Source: Dyadobacter pollutisoli
GTDB lineage: Bacteria; Bacteroidota; Bacteroidia; Cytophagales; Spirosomataceae
Length of the DNA stretch: 64,000 nucleotides
Assembly: GCF_026625565.1 (NCBI RefSeq)
Contig: NZ_CP112998.1
Span: 5,606,001-5,670,000 of the forward strand
Reading direction: 5' to 3'
The notes under the pieces are model-generated. The model worked only from the letters and a program-made list of their open reading frames with translations. It made no database searches and was not told the origin of the DNA. Both the position numbers and the translations under genes were made by a program. Below, piece after piece: positions 60,793-64,000 of this stretch (position 1 is the stretch's first letter; each line of letters begins with the position of its first letter).

Positions 60793-63700
60793 TTAGTCCA
60801 GCGTAATTTCCAATGCTAGTCCACGAAGTTCGTGCACAAGTACGTTGAATGACTCCGGAATATTTGGTTTCGGAAGGTTTTCACCTTTCACGATTGCTTC
60901 GTATGCTTTGGCACGGCCAACAACGTCATCGGATTTAACCGTCAGGATTTCTTGCAAAATGTGAGATGCACCGAATGCTTCAAGTGCCCACACTTCCATT
61001 TCTCCAAAACGCTGACCTCCGAACTGTGCTTTACCACCCAATGGTTGCTGCGTAATAAGCGAGTACGGCCCGATAGAGCGCGCGTGCATCTTATCGTCAA
61101 CCAAGTGGCCCAGCTTCATCATGTACATCAATCCAACTGTGATCGGCTGATCGAAACGATCTCCGCTCAATCCATTGTAAAGATATGTACGTCCCCAATC
61201 GGGCAATCCGGCTTCTTTTAGCTCTGCTGCTACTTCTGCTTCCGTAGCTCCATCGAAGATGGGAGTAGCATAGCGGCGACCGAGTTTCAAACCTGCCCAT
61301 GCAAGAATGGTTTCATATATCTGACCAATGTTCATACGTGAAGGTACCCCAAGTGGGTTCAACACGATGTCCATTGGTGTCCCGTCTTCCAGGAATGGCA
61401 TATCTTCATCACGAACGATACGGGCAACTACCCCTTTGTTACCGTGACGACCCGCCATTTTATCTCCAACTTTCAGCTTACGTTTCTTGGCGATGTATAC
61501 TTTCGCTAATTTCACGATTCCAGCAGGAAGTTCATCACCTACTTCAAGAGCGAAACGGTCACGTTTGAAACGGCCCATCAATTCGCTACGTGCATTCAGG
61601 TAGTTTTTCAGAACCAATGAAACCTGGCTGTTTGTCTCGCTATCCTCTGTCCAAGAGTCAGTCAAAACGTCGCCGATAAGGTTAACCTCCTCAACAACTG
61701 CATACTGGCTTTCGTCACGGTATGGGTTGTTGGCTGGGAACAAGTTTTCTGAGATATTTCTCACATTGAACTTCATTCCTTTGCTGATCAACTCATCACC
61801 GAACTTGTGCTTGACTCCCTGGCTAGTTTTCCCATCAACAAGGGCAACCAGTTTGTCAATGATACGACCACGAAGTGCGGTCAGCTCGCGGCTGTATTTT
61901 TTCATTAACAGACGAAGCTCATCTTTATGTTTAGCACGCTCTTCTTTGGTAGGACGGGAGAAAAGTTTGGTATCGATAACCACACCTTTCATGGATGGAG
62001 GCGCTTTTTTAGAAGCATCCTTCACATCACCGGCTTTATCACCAAAGATCGCACGAAGTAGTTTTTCTTCAGGAGTTGGATCTGATTCTCCTTTTGGAGT
62101 AATCTTACCGATTAATATATCTCCTTCTTTTACTTCTGTACCAACCTGAACAATACCATTTTCGTCCAGATTTTTAACAGTTTCCTCGCTTACGTTTGGA
62201 ATTTCAGCTGTAAGTTCTTCTTCTCCACGTTTTGTATCACGAACTTCCAATTCGAATTCTTCAATGTGAATCGAAGTGAAAATATCGTCGCGAACTACTT
62301 TTTCAGAAATTACAATCGCATCCTCAAAGTTGTATCCCTGCCAAGGCATGAACGCAACCAACAGGTTACGGCCTAGTGCAAGTTCGCCACCTTCTGTTCC
62401 ATAACCCTGGCAAAGTGCCTCCCCTTTCTTCACCTTCTGCCCTTTAAGGACCATTGGTTGAAGGTTAAGGCAAGTATCCTGGTTGGTACGGCGGAATTTA
62501 ACAAGATCGTAAGAAACACTGTCCTCAATAAAACTTACCAGACGTTCGTCATCTGTTCTGTCATACTTAACAACAATTTTCTTAGCATCAACAAATTCGA
62601 TTACGCCGTCTCCCTCAGCAACTACCAATGCACGTGAATCCATCGCAACACGCTTTTCAAGGCCAGTTCCAACGATTGGCGCTTGTGGGCGCAACAATGG
62701 AACACCTTGACGCTGCATGTTAGATCCCATCAATGCACGGTTAGCATCATCATGCTCAAGGAATGGAATAAGAGATGCCGCAACAGATACGATCTGGTTG
62801 GCAGCAACGTCCATAAATGACGCTTGTGAAGGATCCACCATCGGGAAGTCACCTTCAAAACGTGTCTTGATTTTTTCTACCGTAAAGTTTCCTTTATCAT
62901 CCACAGAAGCATTAGCTTGTGCAATGTATTTGGAATCCTCTTCCTCGGCAGTCATATATATAAGCTCATTCGTCAGCTTTCCGGCGCCATCGATAACACG
63001 GTATGGTGTTTCGATAAAGCCCATTCCATTTACTTTGGCAAATACACAAAGTGATGAAATCAAACCGATGTTTGGTCCTTCCGGAGTTTCAATGGTACAA
63101 AGACGACCATAGTGCGTGTAGTGAACGTCACGAACCTCGAAACCTGCTCTTTCACGAGAAAGACCACCAGGCCCAAGTGCGGACATACGACGCTTGTGCG
63201 TAATCTCAGCCAATGGATTGGTTTGATCCATGAACTGTGACAACTGGTTTGTACCAAAGAATGAGTTGATAACAGAAGAAAGCGTACGCGCATTGATCAA
63301 ATCAACAGGCTTGAAATCTTCGTTGTCACGAACATTCATACGCTCTTTGATAGTACGCGCCATACGGGCAAGACCTACACCAAACTGCGCATAAAGCTGC
63401 TCTCCAACGGTACGAACACGACGGTTTGACAAGTGATCAATATCATCGACTACTGCTTTCGCATTGATCAGACCGATCAGATATTTCACGATCGAAACAA
63501 TATCTCCTGTTGTCAAAACGCGAACGTCCAGACTAGTATCAGAACCTAATTTCTTGTTGATCCTGTAACGGCCAACATCACCAAGGTCATAACGCTTATC
63601 ACTGAAGAACAAGCTTTGAATTACGTCTCTCGCTGTTTGCTCGTCAGGTGCCTCTGCATTACGTAGCTGGCGGTAAATTTGCTCAACGGCTTCTTTGTCC

Positions 63701-64000
63701 GAGTTCGAGCTATCTTTTTGCAGCGTATTATAAATGATATTATAATCCGCAACATTCATGTCCTCTTTGTGCAGAATAACAGATTTCTGTCCTGACTCCA
63801 CGATCACTTCGATATCCTCAGCAGAGATTGTTGAATCACGCTCCAACAACACTTCATTACGCTGAATCGAAACAACCTCCCCAGTATCTTCATCTACGAA
63901 ATCTTCTGTCCAGGTACGAAGAACCCTTGCTGCCAAGCGACGGCCTACTGCCTTTTTAAGGTTTGTAGGAGTAGCACTGATTTCTTCTGACAAACCGAAC
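60793..64000 (-). CDS. rpoB: RNA polymerase beta subunit, 3' part (cut by window edge)
   Basis: The window holds the last ~1068 codons; the frame is open through the end of the window with in-frame codons before the first shown TTG, so the true start lies outside (full Bacteroidota RpoB is about 1290 residues, so roughly 220 are missing). Visible landmarks: fork-loop/rifampicin region SQFMDQTNPLAEITHKRRMS followed by ALGPGGLSRERAGFEVRDVH, SLIPFLEHDDANRALMGSNM, and C-terminal GGKAQFGGQRFGEMEVWALE. The rifampicin-region residues look wild type. First gene of the rpoBC pair. Confidence 0.97.
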   Translation of the reverse strand, partial: FGLSEEISATPTNLKKAVGRRLAARVLRTWTEDFVDEDTGEVVSIQRNEVLLERDSTISAEDIEVIVESGQKSVILHKEDMNVADYNIIYNTLQKDSSNSDKEAVEQIYRQLRNAEAPDEQTARDVIQSLFFSDKRYDLGDVGRYRINKKLGSDTSLDVRVLTTGDIVSIVKYLIGLINAKAVVDDIDHLSNRRVRTVGEQLYAQFGVGLARMARTIKERMNVRDNEDFKPVDLINARTLSSVINSFFGTNQLSQFMDQTNPLAEITHKRRMSALGPGGLSRERAGFEVRDVHYTHYGRLCTIETPEGPNIGLISSLCVFAKVNGMGFIETPYRVIDGAGKLTNELIYMTAEEEDSKYIAQANASVDDKGNFTVEKIKTRFEGDFPMVDPSQASFMDVAANQIVSVAASLIPFLEHDDANRALMGSNMQRQGVPLLRPQAPIVGTGLEKRVAMDSRALVVAEGDGVIEFVDAKKIVVKYDRTDDERLVSFIEDSVSYDLVKFRRTNQDTCLNLQPMVLKGQKVKKGEALCQGYGTEGGELALGRNLLVAFMPWQGYNFEDAIVISEKVVRDDIFTSIHIEEFELEVRDTKRGEEELTAEIPNVSEETVKNLDENGIVQVGTEVKEGDILIGKITPKGESDPTPEEKLLRAIFGDKAGDVKDASKKAPPSMKGVVIDTKLFSRPTKEERAKHKDELRLLMKKYSRELTALRGRIIDKLVALVDGKTSQGVKHKFGDELISKGMKFNVRNISENLFPANNPYRDESQYAVVEEVNLIGDVLTDSWTEDSETNSQVSLVLKNYLNARSELMGRFKRDRFALEVGDELPAGIVKLAKVYIAKKRKLKVGDKMAGRHGNKGVVARIVRDEDMPFLEDGTPMDIVLNPLGVPSRMNIGQIYETILAWAGLKLGRRYATPIFDGATEAEVAAELKEAGLPDWGRTYLYNGLSGDRFDQPITVGLMYMMKLGHLVDDKMHARSIGPYSLITQQPLGGKAQFGGQRFGEMEVWALEAFGASHILQEILTVKSDDVVGRAKAYEAIVKGENLPKPNIPESFNVLVHELRGLALEITLD

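Overview
The window reads as a chromosomal segment of a Bacteroidota species, most like the order Cytophagales (Dyadobacter/Spirosoma-type). This rests on the Bacteroidota-style RpoB and RpoC, a decayed secreted protease that ends in a type IX secretion sorting domain, a reg_prop (two-component propeller) histidine kinase, LytTR response regulators, PadR-linked permeases with the Bacteroidota 'permease prefix' domain, few Shine-Dalgarno sequences, and a TAnnTTTG-type -7 box upstream of the single tRNA. The species is an inference.

Layout. 1-2300: a small lipoprotein and an arginine decarboxylase (minus). 2343-9072: a TetR regulator with a TolC / HlyD-type adaptor / RND pump operon (plus). 9208-9281: tRNA-Pro(GGG), followed by a decayed stretch with a broken outer-membrane-type gene. 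10127-12565: a lone FtsX-family permease. 12934-18300: accessory region with a frameshifted small gene coupled to a second TetR, a large secreted hydrolase-like protein, AraC and DUF305 relics, a DUF4142 protein, a phosphoribosyltransferase and an alcohol dehydrogenase relic. 18387-22067: a sigma factor with a membrane partner, an unknown protein, an acyltransferase and an AraC regulator. 22273-24140: a LytTR kinase/regulator pair.

24404-40510 is the most striking part: a PadR regulator followed by six FtsX/MacB-type permeases in one direction with no ATPase gene. Four carry an N-terminal prefix domain. One prefix-less copy still has a vestigial prefix start just upstream. The spaces between most of the genes carry degenerate 7-bp repeat arrays that run into the first codons of the prefix. 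Both the array and the lone permease at 10127 are preceded by a sigma-54-like -24/-12 element (TGGCAC-N5-TTGA) and by a nearly identical 18-bp palindromic site 53 and 62 bp upstream of it, which suggests one enhancer-dependent regulon. This is a sequence observation without experimental support.

40574-47000: small envelope proteins and a second LytTR system whose kinase carries a periplasmic propeller. 47174-52879: Kup potassium transporter, a mutarotase-like secreted protein and a two-subunit molybdenum hydroxylase. 53103-55906: a decayed T9SS-secreted metalloprotease. 55909-64000: DUF3467, rpoC and the 3' part of rpoB (minus), cut by the window edge.
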